Shown: positions 39,990 through 47,590 of the stretch, one piece after another
Numbering within the stretch: the stretch's first letter is position 1
How the letters are laid out: every line of letters begins with the position of its first letter
DNA from: an uncultured Lachnospiraceae bacterium
Lineage (GTDB): Bacteria; Bacillota; Clostridia; Lachnospirales; Lachnospiraceae
DNA: 64,000 bases
Reading direction: 5' to 3'
Assembly: GCA_910579505.1 (NCBI GenBank)
Contig: CAJTTZ010000003.1
Location: 62,001 to 126,000, forward strand
Notes under the pieces: generated by a model
What the model saw: only the letters and a program-made list of their open reading frames with translations
Databases searched by the model: none
What the model was told of the DNA's origin: nothing
Made by a program: the position numbers and the translations under genes

Positions 39990-41321
39990 ATGATTCAGGA
40001 TTTGACGGAGGGAGAGTCGCAAAAGACTTTGATCAGGTACACGCTGCCCATGTTTATCAGCGTGGTGTTCCAACAGCTTTACAATATGGCGGACAGTATG
40101 ATAGCCGGGAGATTTGCGGGGGAAGACGCGCTGGCGGCGGTGGGCGCCTCCTATCCGATCACCATGATATTCATGGCGGTTGCGGTGGGGAGCAACATCG
40201 GCTGTTCGGTGGTGCTGTCCCAGCTTTTTGGGGCGAAGTCCTACAACAAAGTGCGGACAGCCGTGACGACGATCCTGCTTACGGGAACGGTTCTCTCAGC
40301 GGTCCTGACGGCGGCGGGGCTTTTCACTACCCCAGCTATGATGCATATGATACGGACACCCGAAAATATTTTTGGGGACGGAGCGCTTTACTTAAAGATT
40401 TACATAGGCGGCTTTGTCTTTCTTTTTTTGTATAATGTGACGACGGGCATGTTTAATTCGCTCGGGGATTCCACAACGCCGCTCTACTTCCTGATCGGCT
40501 CCTCGCTTGGGAACATCGTGCTGGATTTTATCTTTGTGGCCGTGTTTTCCTGGGGTGTGGCGGGCGTGGCCTGGGCAACTTTTATCGCGCAGGGCATTGC
40601 CTGCATACTGGCGCTTGTGACATTTGCAAAAAGGCTTGGAGAGATTCGATGCGAGGGGAAACCGCCGCTCTTTTCCTTTTCCCTCTTAAAGAAGATCAGC
40701 CTGATTGCGGTGCCAAGTATATTACAGCAGAGCTTCGTGTCCGTGGGCAATATTTTTATACAGGGACTGGTCAATTCGTATGGTTCGGGTGTGATCGCCG
40801 GATATTCGGCGGCGATCCGGCTGAATACCTTTGTCATCACAGGCTTTACCACGCTCGGAAACGGGGTGTCCGGCTTTGCGGCGCAGAATCTCGGAGCCGG
40901 GCGCAGGGAACGGATCAGGGACGGTTTTCTTGCCGGGATGAAGATGGCGGTAGCGGTGGCGGCGCCCTTTTTCCTGCTCTATTTTTTCCTCGGGCGGATG
41001 ATGATGCAGCTCTTTCTGGAAGACACGGGAAGCGGCGCCCTGCAGACAGGCATGACTTTTTTGCGGATCGTATCGCCCTTCTATTTTGTGGCGGCCGTGA
41101 AACTGGTGTCGGACGGCGTGCTGCGGGGAGCAGAACAGATGCGGGAGTTTATGGTCTCCACCTTTACGGATCTGATCCTGCGCGTGATTCTTGCCTTTGT
41201 TTTTTCTGGATTTTTGCAAGAGACGGGTATATGGCTGTCATGGCCGGTGGGCTGGTCGATTGCTGCGGTGATGTCATGGATTTTCTGCCGGAAAGTGTTA
41301 GGGCCGGGAAAAAAGGGATGA
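39990..41321 (+). CDS. MATE-family efflux transporter
   Basis: A 443-residue membrane protein with 12 predicted hydrophobic segments in two similar halves. It starts IRYTLPMFISVVFQQLYNMA, then DSMIAGRFAG, the typical first helix pair of the MATE/NorM-DinF group, and has GNGVSGFAAQNLGAGRRERI in the second half. It exports cationic compounds by Na+ or H+ antiport; the substrate is not predictable. A GGAGGGAGG site precedes the ATG. It lies between CoA and isoprenoid genes without obvious functional link. Confidence 0.9.
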   Translation: MIQDLTEGESQKTLIRYTLPMFISVVFQQLYNMADSMIAGRFAGEDALAAVGASYPITMIFMAVAVGSNIGCSVVLSQLFGAKSYNKVRTAVTTILLTGTVLSAVLTAAGLFTTPAMMHMIRTPENIFGDGALYLKIYIGGFVFLFLYNVTTGMFNSLGDSTTPLYFLIGSSLGNIVLDFIFVAVFSWGVAGVAWATFIAQGIACILALVTFAKRLGEIRCEGKPPLFSFSLLKKISLIAVPSILQQSFVSVGNIFIQGLVNSYGSGVIAGYSAAIRLNTFVITGFTTLGNGVSGFAAQNLGAGRRERIRDGFLAGMKMAVAVAAPFFLLYFFLGRMMMQLFLEDTGSGALQTGMTFLRIVSPFYFVAAVKLVSDGVLRGAEQMREFMVSTFTDLILRVILAFVFSGFLQETGIWLSWPVGWSIAAVMSWIFCRKVLGPGKKG

Positions 41322-41387
41322 TGTAAACGGTATAAAAGAAGCAGTATATGGTATGATATTGAAAAACAGCGGGGAAGGGAGAGCGCT

Positions 41388-41939
41388 ATGAGGATCGGAA
41401 CAGGGTACGATGTACACAGGTTGACGGAAAATAGGAAATGTATTATCGGCGGGGTAGAGATTCCCTATGAGAAGGGGCTTCTCGGCCATTCTGACGCGGA
41501 TGTGCTGCTGCACGCCATTATGGACGCGCTTTTAGGGGCGGCTGCGCTGGGGGATATCGGAAAGCATTTCCCGGACACCGATCCCGCCTACAGGGGGATT
41601 TCATCCGTGAAGTTACTGGAGCATGTGGCAAAGCTTTTGGAGGAAAACCTGTTTCTCGTGGAAAACATCGACGCGACTATTATTGCGCAGGCCCCGAAGA
41701 TGCGGCCGCATATAGACCAGATGCGGAAAAACATCGCAGGGGCGCTCAGCATAGAGGTGTCCCAGGTGAACGTGAAGGCCACCACCGAGGAGGGGCTTGG
41801 ATTTACAGGAAATGGCGAGGGCATTTCCGCACAGGCTGTGTGCCTGCTTGCAAGCCCGAGGGAGCTGTACAGCGTGGATGTGGCTGCGCGGGGCTGCGAG
41901 GGTTGTCCCGGGTGCGGGAAGGCCGGGAAGGATGCGTAG
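41388..41939 (+). CDS. ispF: 2-C-methyl-D-erythritol 2,4-cyclodiphosphate synthase with Cys-rich tail
   Basis: A 183-residue enzyme of the non-mevalonate isoprenoid pathway that cyclises CDP-ME 2-phosphate. The metal ligands are Asp8 and His10 in GTGYDVHRL and His42 or so in LLGHSDADVLLHAIMDA. The family closes with VNVKATTEEGLGFTGNGEGI, then SAQAVCLL. The protein should end near residue 157; instead a tail of about 25 residues follows with VAARGCEGCPGCGKAGKDA. The three cysteines spaced CxxCxxC could bind metal. The tail keeps the frame and codon style of the gene. Confidence 0.92.
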   Translation: MRIGTGYDVHRLTENRKCIIGGVEIPYEKGLLGHSDADVLLHAIMDALLGAAALGDIGKHFPDTDPAYRGISSVKLLEHVAKLLEENLFLVENIDATIIAQAPKMRPHIDQMRKNIAGALSIEVSQVNVKATTEEGLGFTGNGEGISAQAVCLLASPRELYSVDVAARGCEGCPGCGKAGKDA

Positions 41940-41968
41940 CTTGTATGAGTATTAAAATGGATTCTTTT

Positions 41969-42583
41969 TTATTTCATCGCCTTTCGGAGTTTCGTCTTGA
42001 TTCTCTGGAGGGCGTTGTCCGTGGATTTGTCGTCACGCCCCAGCACTTTTGCGATCTGCTGGTATCTCATGCCCGTCAGGTACAGGTCGAGCACCTGTTT
42101 TTCAAAACTGCTCAGTTCACGTTCTATGAGCATTTCCAGCCTGTCCACGTTTTCCTTATCTATGACAAGTTCCTCAGGATTTAAGCCGGAGCCGGAGGCA
42201 AGTACATTGACAAGAGGTTCTTCCTCGCCGTCATGCCCTTCGGCGGCACTTCCATAAAGGGAGATATAATTGTTTAAAGGGATGTGCTTCTGCCTTCTGG
42301 AAGCCTGTACGGCCGTGTACATCTGTCTGGAGACGCACAGGTCCGCAAAGGTAAAGAAGCTGGCGTCACGGCCGCTGTCGTAATCGCGGATCGCCTTAAA
42401 AAGCCCGATCATGCCCTCCTGTATCAGGTCCTCGCTGTCAGCGCCGAGGATGTACATGGACTTCGCCTTGCTCCGCACCAGGTTTTTATACTTATTCATA
42501 ATATAGTCTGTGATTCCCGATTCGCCGTCGCGCAGACGGATCAGGAGTTCTTCGTCGCTGTGCTGTGCATAATCTTCGTGCAT
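41969..42583 (-). CDS. sigH: Sporulation/transition-phase sigma factor SigH
   Basis: A 204-residue sigma-70-family factor. Region 2 has VRSKAKSMYILGADSEDLIQ, then EGMIGLFKAIRDYDSGRDAS, then FFTFADLCVSRQMYTAV, the close match to SigH/Spo0H. Region 4 has LSSFEKQVLDLYLTGMRYQQ, then IAKVLGRDDKSTDNALQRIK. In endospore formers SigH directs early sporulation and competence genes. Its presence supports a spore-forming clostridium. It lies downstream of tRNA-Thr on the same strand, separated by a terminator. Confidence 0.9.
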   Translation of the reverse strand: MHEDYAQHSDEELLIRLRDGESGITDYIMNKYKNLVRSKAKSMYILGADSEDLIQEGMIGLFKAIRDYDSGRDASFFTFADLCVSRQMYTAVQASRRQKHIPLNNYISLYGSAAEGHDGEEEPLVNVLASGSGLNPEELVIDKENVDRLEMLIERELSSFEKQVLDLYLTGMRYQQIAKVLGRDDKSTDNALQRIKTKLRKAMK

Positions 42584-42634
42584 AGTTTCTTGGCCGTCTC
42601 CAGATAAATTTTATCTTCACCTATTAATTCATAA

Positions 42635-42667
42635 GAAAAAACCCCGTTTAGTACCTACGGGGTTTTG
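42635..42667 (-). terminator. Rho-independent terminator of tRNA-Thr
   Basis: On the minus strand AAAACCCCGT pairs with ACGGGGTTTT around a nine-base loop, then more T. It begins four bases after the tRNA 3' end and separates it from sigH. Confidence 0.85.
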
Positions 42668-42670
42668 TAA

Positions 42671-42742
42671 GCTGCTGACGGGAATCGGACCCGTGACCTC
42701 CGCACTACCAATGCGACGCTCTACCGACTGAGCCACAGCAGC
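42671..42742 (-). tRNA. tRNA-Thr (GGT anticodon)
   Basis: The minus strand folds as a cloverleaf. The acceptor GCTGCTG pairs with CAGCAGC, the D-stem is GCTC/GAGC, and the anticodon stem TCGCA/TGCGG holds loop TTGGTAG (anticodon GGT, reading ACC/ACT). The T-arm is ACGGG-TCCGATT-CCCGT with a normal loop. The CCA end is not encoded. Length 72. Confidence 0.95.
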
Positions 42743-42778
42743 ATGACGAAAAAGATGTTTCTTTTGTCACCGTGTTAT

Positions 42779-42807
42779 AGTTTATCAAAAAGGAAAAAAC
42801 TTGTCAA
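42779..42807 (-). promoter_or_regulatory. tRNA-Thr promoter
   Basis: Minus strand TTGACA (42807-42802), 17 bases, TAAACT (42784-42779), about 40 bases upstream of the mature tRNA. Confidence 0.7.
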
Positions 42808-42858
42808 TACTTGAACATGTCAATTATGGCATAGGAATATGAAATGCTTGGATTTTTT

Positions 42859-42873
42859 TGACAGCTTTTGTCA
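42859..42873. promoter_or_regulatory. TGACA-n5-TGTCA dyad in the region before the ABC transporter
   Basis: The gap 42743-43043 holds the tRNA promoter on its left, then this dyad (TGACA 42859-42863, TGTCA 42869-42873), which resembles the dyads before the other sugar transporter at 22 kb but has a longer spacer. Beyond it I see no good -10/-35 pair for the binding-protein gene; TTGTTT-18-TAAAGA at 42921-42950 is weak. Confidence 0.35.
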
Positions 42874-43043
42874 GTTCTCACAAACGAATTACATATTTTT
42901 TGAGAATCATTTAGCAATATTTGTTTAGCCCAGAGCAAGAAGTGTAAAGAATAAACAAAGATAACTGAATAAAATAGAGTTACACTATCAAATCATACAA
43001 GATGGTGGGTAGAAAAAAGTGTAAAAGCAAAGGAGGATGAAAG

Positions 43044-44492
43044 ATGAAAAAGTTTTTAGCATGTATGCTGTGCGGCTGTATGGTAGCTTCTATGCTGACA
43101 GGCTGCGGCGGCGGTGACAGCAGCAGCGCACCGGCGGCAGATTCAGGCGACAGCGGGGCTGCAGCGGAGACTCCGGCAGCGGATGCGGGTGATTCCGGAA
43201 GCGAGGCTCCGGCAGCGGACGCGGGTACATCCGGCGGCGGTTCCGATACGATCAATGTGTGGGCGTTTACCGATGAGGTGCCCGGTATGATTGAGAAGTA
43301 TGTAGAGGCGCATCCCGATTTCGGTTACAAGATTAACACGACAATTATTGCGACAACAGACGGCGCTTACCAGCCCGCCCTTGACCAGGCCCTTGCAGCA
43401 GGCGGCGCGGAAGCTCCCGACCTTTACTGTGCTGAGGCAGCTTTCGTATTGAAGTATACGCAGGGCGACGCAAGCCAGTATGCAATGCCTTACGCAGACA
43501 TGGGTATTGATGTTGACGCTAAGTTAAAGGAAGCAGATATCGCACAGTACACAGTTGATATCGGAACCAACCCCGACGGTCAGCTGGTAGGTCTCGGTTA
43601 TCAGGCAACGGGCGGCGCGTTCATCTATCGCCGTTCCATCGCGAAGGATGTATGGGGCACGGATGATCCGGCTGAAATCGAGAAGAAGATCGGTCCCGGC
43701 TGGGATCAGTTCTTCACTGCAGCGGAAGACCTGAAAGCAAAGGGCTACGGCATTATCTCCGGCGACGGCGATCTGTGGCACGCAGTTGAGAACAGCTCCG
43801 ACCAGGGCTGGATCGTTGACGGCAAGCTGACTATCGACCCGAAGCGTGAAGAGTTCCTTGACCTCTCCAAGAAGTTAAAGGACAACGGTTATCACAATGA
43901 TACGCAGGACTGGCAGGATGCATGGTTTGCAGATATGAAGGGCGAAGGCGAGAAGGGTATCTTCGGTTTCTTCGGACCTGCATGGCTGATCAACTACACG
44001 ATGGCTCCTAACTGCGGCGGCGAAAAAGTAGGCGAAGGCACATATGGTGACTGGGCAGTCTGCACACCTCCGATTGGCTTCTTCTGGGGCGGCACATGGG
44101 TACTGGCTAACAAGAACAGCGAGAAGGCAGAAGCTGTCGGCAAGATCATCGAGTGGATCACTCTGGACAGCTCTGAAGAAGGCCTGCAGTATAAGTGGGC
44201 GAACGGTACCTTAAACGGCGAAGGCGGCACGAAGGACGCAGTTGCAAGCGGCACGGTTATGAGTAAGTCCGACGGTTCCGTTGACTTCCTCGGCGGACAG
44301 AATATGTTTGACGCATTTGTTCCCGCAAACCAGTATGCGAAGGGCACCAACCTGACACAGTACGACGAGACGATCAACCAGTACTGGAGAGACCAGACTC
44401 GTGAGTACACGGCAGGCAACAAGTCCCGCGAGCAGGCGATTGCAGACTTTAAGCAGCAGGTAGCGGACAATCTGGATGTTATCGTAGAGTAA
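43044..44492 (+). CDS. Oligosaccharide-binding lipoprotein (ABC family 1)
   Basis: A 482-residue binding protein of the MalE/CUT1 type. The lipobox is LTGC with Cys21. A Ser/Asp/Ala/Gly-rich linker extends to about residue 68. The mature domain begins TINVWAFTDEVPGMIEKYVE and has APDLYCAEAAFVLKYTQGDA and a tryptophan-rich middle (GFFGPAWLINYTMAPNCGGE) that would stack on sugar rings. Codon use is strongly biased toward frequent codons, as in highly expressed genes. Together with permeases at 44589 and 45602 it forms an importer that lacks its own ATPase, as usual for CUT1 systems sharing an MsmK-type ATPase. Confidence 0.88.
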   Translation: MKKFLACMLCGCMVASMLTGCGGGDSSSAPAADSGDSGAAAETPAADAGDSGSEAPAADAGTSGGGSDTINVWAFTDEVPGMIEKYVEAHPDFGYKINTTIIATTDGAYQPALDQALAAGGAEAPDLYCAEAAFVLKYTQGDASQYAMPYADMGIDVDAKLKEADIAQYTVDIGTNPDGQLVGLGYQATGGAFIYRRSIAKDVWGTDDPAEIEKKIGPGWDQFFTAAEDLKAKGYGIISGDGDLWHAVENSSDQGWIVDGKLTIDPKREEFLDLSKKLKDNGYHNDTQDWQDAWFADMKGEGEKGIFGFFGPAWLINYTMAPNCGGEKVGEGTYGDWAVCTPPIGFFWGGTWVLANKNSEKAEAVGKIIEWITLDSSEEGLQYKWANGTLNGEGGTKDAVASGTVMSKSDGSVDFLGGQNMFDAFVPANQYAKGTNLTQYDETINQYWRDQTREYTAGNKSREQAIADFKQQVADNLDVIVE

Positions 44493-44537
44493 TATAGAAA
44501 ATACAAACACACAGAGTTATCGTTATAACTGTTATGA

Positions 44538-44565
44538 CAGGGCGGACACACTAGCGTCCGCCCTG
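44538..44565 (+). other. Hairpin between binding-protein and permease genes
   Basis: CAGGGCGGAC (44538-44547) pairs exactly with GTCCGCCCTG (44556-44565), 8-base loop, followed by TTCAT. A partial terminator or mRNA-stabilising stem that would leave the permeases less expressed than the binding protein. Confidence 0.65.
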
Positions 44566-44588
44566 TTCATAATGAAGGGTAATACAAC

Positions 44589-45608
44589 ATGATTGCGGGA
44601 AGGTGGGAAAGGATGAAAAGTAAGAAACCGGGATATGACAGATATGCGAAATACGGTTACATTTTCAGTATTCCGTTTGTTATCGCATTTATATTGTTCT
44701 CATTATATCCGACCGTGTATACGGCGGTGATCGGTTTTACCGATTTAAAAGGTCTGGGAAAGACGGATATTCATTTTCTGACCGACGACCTTTTCAGGAA
44801 CTTTAAGACTGTATTGTCGAGCCCGTCATTTCAGCTGGCATTTCGGAATACGGTTGTGATATGGCTTGCGAATTTTATTCCGCAGATGATTCTTGCGCTT
44901 CTGTTAGCGGCGTGGTTTACGGACAGGAGGAGCAAGGTAAAGGGACAGGGGACGTTCAAGGTGCTGCTCTATATGCCGAATATCATTACGGCGGCGACGA
45001 TTGCTATCCTGTTCAGCGGATTTTTCGGGTATCCCATGGGTCCGGTTAACGATTTCCTCGTGCGCTTCGGATTCATTGATGCACCTATAGAATTACTTAG
45101 AAGTAAAACTGTGGCGAGAGGCGTCGTGATCTTTATCCAGACATGGATGTGGTACGGCTCCACGATGATTACGCTGATCTCCGGTATTTTGGGAATCAGC
45201 CCTGAGATCTTTGAGTCGGCGGAGGTGGACGGCGCGAACCGTGTGCAGACTTTCTTCTATATTACCATGCCGAATATCAAGACGATTCTCCTGTTTACGC
45301 TTGTTACCAGCCTGATCGGCGGTCTGAATATGTTCGATATCCCGAGACTGTTCCAGGACGGCAAGCCGGATGATGCGACATTGACGACCAGCCTGTTTAT
45401 CTACAAGCAGGCATTCAGCGGAAGCTACATGTACAACAGGGCGGCTGCGGCGAGTATGGTTATGTTTGTGATTATCGCAATCCTCGCTTCGATTATGTTC
45501 TTCGTCATGAGGGATAGGGATGAAGCGCAGCTGAATAAGCAGATCAAACAGCAGCAGAAGGCTTATGCGAAAAAACTGAAAGCCGGAAAGGAGAACGCAT
45601 CATGTTAA
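44589..45608 (+). CDS. Sugar ABC transporter permease, MalF type
   Basis: A 339-residue membrane protein with six main hydrophobic segments and the permease signature EVDGANRVQTFFYITMPNIK (the EAA loop that contacts the ATPase). A DUF-like charged C-terminal end (NKQIKQQQKAYAKKLKAGKE) is cytoplasmic. ATG at 44589 is used; an ATG eight codons later has an equally good AAGGTGGG site. The stop overlaps the next permease start by 7 bases. Confidence 0.9.
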   Translation: MIAGRWERMKSKKPGYDRYAKYGYIFSIPFVIAFILFSLYPTVYTAVIGFTDLKGLGKTDIHFLTDDLFRNFKTVLSSPSFQLAFRNTVVIWLANFIPQMILALLLAAWFTDRRSKVKGQGTFKVLLYMPNIITAATIAILFSGFFGYPMGPVNDFLVRFGFIDAPIELLRSKTVARGVVIFIQTWMWYGSTMITLISGILGISPEIFESAEVDGANRVQTFFYITMPNIKTILLFTLVTSLIGGLNMFDIPRLFQDGKPDDATLTTSLFIYKQAFSGSYMYNRAAAASMVMFVIIAILASIMFFVMRDRDEAQLNKQIKQQQKAYAKKLKAGKENASC

Positions 45609-46444
45609 ATAATAAAGAAAATCGTGTGATGAAGATTGTGATATATGTTGTATGCATCTTTCTGGCAATTTTGAGTGTTCTGCCTTTCTGGATTATGATC
45701 GTGAATGCGACAAGATCCACAACGGAGATCCAGCAGCACGCAATCTCGCTTATTCCTTCATCTTATATGATGAACAATATCAAGATCCTGCTCGGCAAGA
45801 GCTTTAATCCGGCAATAGGTTTTATGAACTCCCTGGTCATTTCCATAGGAGCGACGGCGCTGGCGATTTATTTTTCCTCTCTGACCGCATACGCGCAGGT
45901 GGCTTACAACTGGAAACTGCGGAACGCGTTTTTCAGTTTTATCATGGTAGTGATGATGATTCCGGCACAGGTGACGATGATCGGTTTCTATCAGATGGTT
46001 TATAAGATACATATGACGAACAAACTGTCCATGCTGATTCTGCCGGCAATCGCGTCGCCGACCATGGTGTTCTTTATGAGACAGTATCTGCAGCCGACGC
46101 TCTCCATGGAGATTGTGCAGTCGGCGAGAATCGACGGTGCGAAAGAATTTATGATTTTCAATAAGATTGTGCTGCCGATTATGAAACCGGCAATCGCGAC
46201 GCAGGCGATCTTCAGTTTCGTGGCAAGCTGGAACAACCTGTTTACACCGCTTGTACTGCTGACGGACCAGAAGAAATATACCATGCCCATCATGGTAAGT
46301 CTGCTCAAAGGCGATATCTATAAGACCGAGTACGGCTCTGTCTATATGGGACTGACATTGACGGTACTGCCGCTTATCGTGGTATATCTGCTTCTGTCCA
46401 AGTATATCATAGCCGGCGTGGCGCTGGGCGGCGTAAAAGGTTAA
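45602..46444 (+). CDS. Sugar ABC transporter permease, MalG type
   Basis: A 280-residue partner permease with six hydrophobic segments. The EAA loop is QSARIDGAKEFMIFNKIVLP, and the short N-terminus and GGVKG end fit MalG-type proteins. It overlaps the preceding permease gene, so equal synthesis is expected. It converges with the AraC regulator gene 16 bases on. Confidence 0.92.
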   Translation: MLNNKENRVMKIVIYVVCIFLAILSVLPFWIMIVNATRSTTEIQQHAISLIPSSYMMNNIKILLGKSFNPAIGFMNSLVISIGATALAIYFSSLTAYAQVAYNWKLRNAFFSFIMVVMMIPAQVTMIGFYQMVYKIHMTNKLSMLILPAIASPTMVFFMRQYLQPTLSMEIVQSARIDGAKEFMIFNKIVLPIMKPAIATQAIFSFVASWNNLFTPLVLLTDQKKYTMPIMVSLLKGDIYKTEYGSVYMGLTLTVLPLIVVYLLLSKYIIAGVALGGVKG

Positions 46445-46460
46445 TAAAGACAATTCAGAT

Positions 46461-47396
46461 TCAGACTTCTTCGTGGCGCAGTTTGTTGCGGTATTCCGTG
46501 GGGGAACAGCTTGTGTATTTGCTGAAACAGCGGTTGAAAGTAGTCAGGTTGTTAAAACCGCTGCAAAAAGCAATTTCCGTAATGGGACGGTTCTTGTCCT
46601 CGGTGAGCAGCAACTGCGCCGCCTGAATCCGTTTGTAGCACAGATAGTTGTGAAACGTCGTGTTGGTGTGCTGCTTGAACAGGCGGGTAAAATGGTATTT
46701 GGAAAAGCCGATATATTCCGCTGCCTGCTCCAGGGTCAGATCGTCCGCGTAGTGGGTGTCAATAAAATTGAGCAGATTGGAGAATAGGGCATAGTTTTCC
46801 GACTGCTTGTCGGAGGTATCTTCGATGCTTCTGTCCGCTTTCTGGAGGTAGTGATTGGCTCCTATGGCAGCAAAAAGTTCCAGCAGTACGGAGTAGATGG
46901 ATATTTCCCAAAAGACCTGATGGGAAAAATAGAGGTTAGCCATCTTCATCAGGGAATCATAAACATGATGATAGATGTCAGGGCGCAGGGAAGCCGTGCA
47001 GAGGTAAGGCTCTATAAAAGCCGGATTCAGCGCCTTGTAATCCTGAAAGCAGCGCAGCATGTCAATATCAATGAGATAGATAAACCGCGCGCCGGATGGC
47101 TCACTGCGAAGTTCGTGCAGTATGTAGGGGGGGATAATCAGGATATCTCCCGGCTTCAAAGTATAGGAGCTGTTATTGGTCGTAATGATATATTGGTTTT
47201 CTGCGCAGACAATAATCTCCATGGCATTATGGTAATGGTTTGCATAGCCTTCGGTTTGGGTGTTATACCAGATGCGCAGATGTGATTCAGCGATATAGTC
47301 AACATATTCCCTTGAACCGCTTACCGACCTTTCTTTCGAGGTCTGGTTCAGACTGCTCGTAATTGAGGGGGGGGGGTAAAGTTTTTCATATTTCAC
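46461..47396 (-). CDS. AraC-family regulator with a C10 tract at its start
   Basis: A 311-residue regulator. The N-terminal cupin-like sensor has NHYHNAMEIIVCAENQYIIT, then YTLKPGDILIIPPYILHEL. The C-terminal AraC domain (about residues 205-305) carries two HTHs (LEQAAEYIGFSKYHFTRLFK, then ITEIAFCSGFNNLTTFNRCF). The start is GTG at 47396 with AGGAG eight bases before. Codons 7-10 contain a run of ten C (G at 47367-47376 on the plus strand) encoding Pro-Pro-Pro. Loss or gain of one base would stop the protein after a few codons. It is placed between the importer and the divergent glycosidase and probably controls both. Confidence 0.88.
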   Translation of the reverse strand: MKYEKLYPPPSITSSLNQTSKERSVSGSREYVDYIAESHLRIWYNTQTEGYANHYHNAMEIIVCAENQYIITTNNSSYTLKPGDILIIPPYILHELRSEPSGARFIYLIDIDMLRCFQDYKALNPAFIEPYLCTASLRPDIYHHVYDSLMKMANLYFSHQVFWEISIYSVLLELFAAIGANHYLQKADRSIEDTSDKQSENYALFSNLLNFIDTHYADDLTLEQAAEYIGFSKYHFTRLFKQHTNTTFHNYLCYKRIQAAQLLLTEDKNRPITEIAFCSGFNNLTTFNRCFSKYTSCSPTEYRNKLRHEEV

Positions 47397-47431
47397 TTGA
47401 TTTACTCCTGTTATTCATAGGATTGATGTGG

Positions 47432-47451
47432 TATTTTACGTCATATTTTAC
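47432..47451 (-). promoter_or_regulatory. Direct repeats in the AraC/GH3 divergent region
   Basis: TATTTTAC occurs at 47432-47439 and 47444-47451, a 12-base period, upstream of the regulator gene. AraC proteins often bind direct repeats, so this may be an autoregulatory site. The remaining divergent gap to 47590 has a TATACT-like -10 near 47500 without a good -35. Confidence 0.35.
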
Positions 47452-47590
47452 AAGCTGTAGTGCTTGGCAATGCCGGACGCAGGGCGCCGTGCCTGTGTCT
47501 ATTATACTCCATAGGGGAAAAAGTCGCAACCGAACGATTACAGTGCAGTCAATGTCTGGGAAAACCGGGCGGAAAGGATGAGAAAATCAT

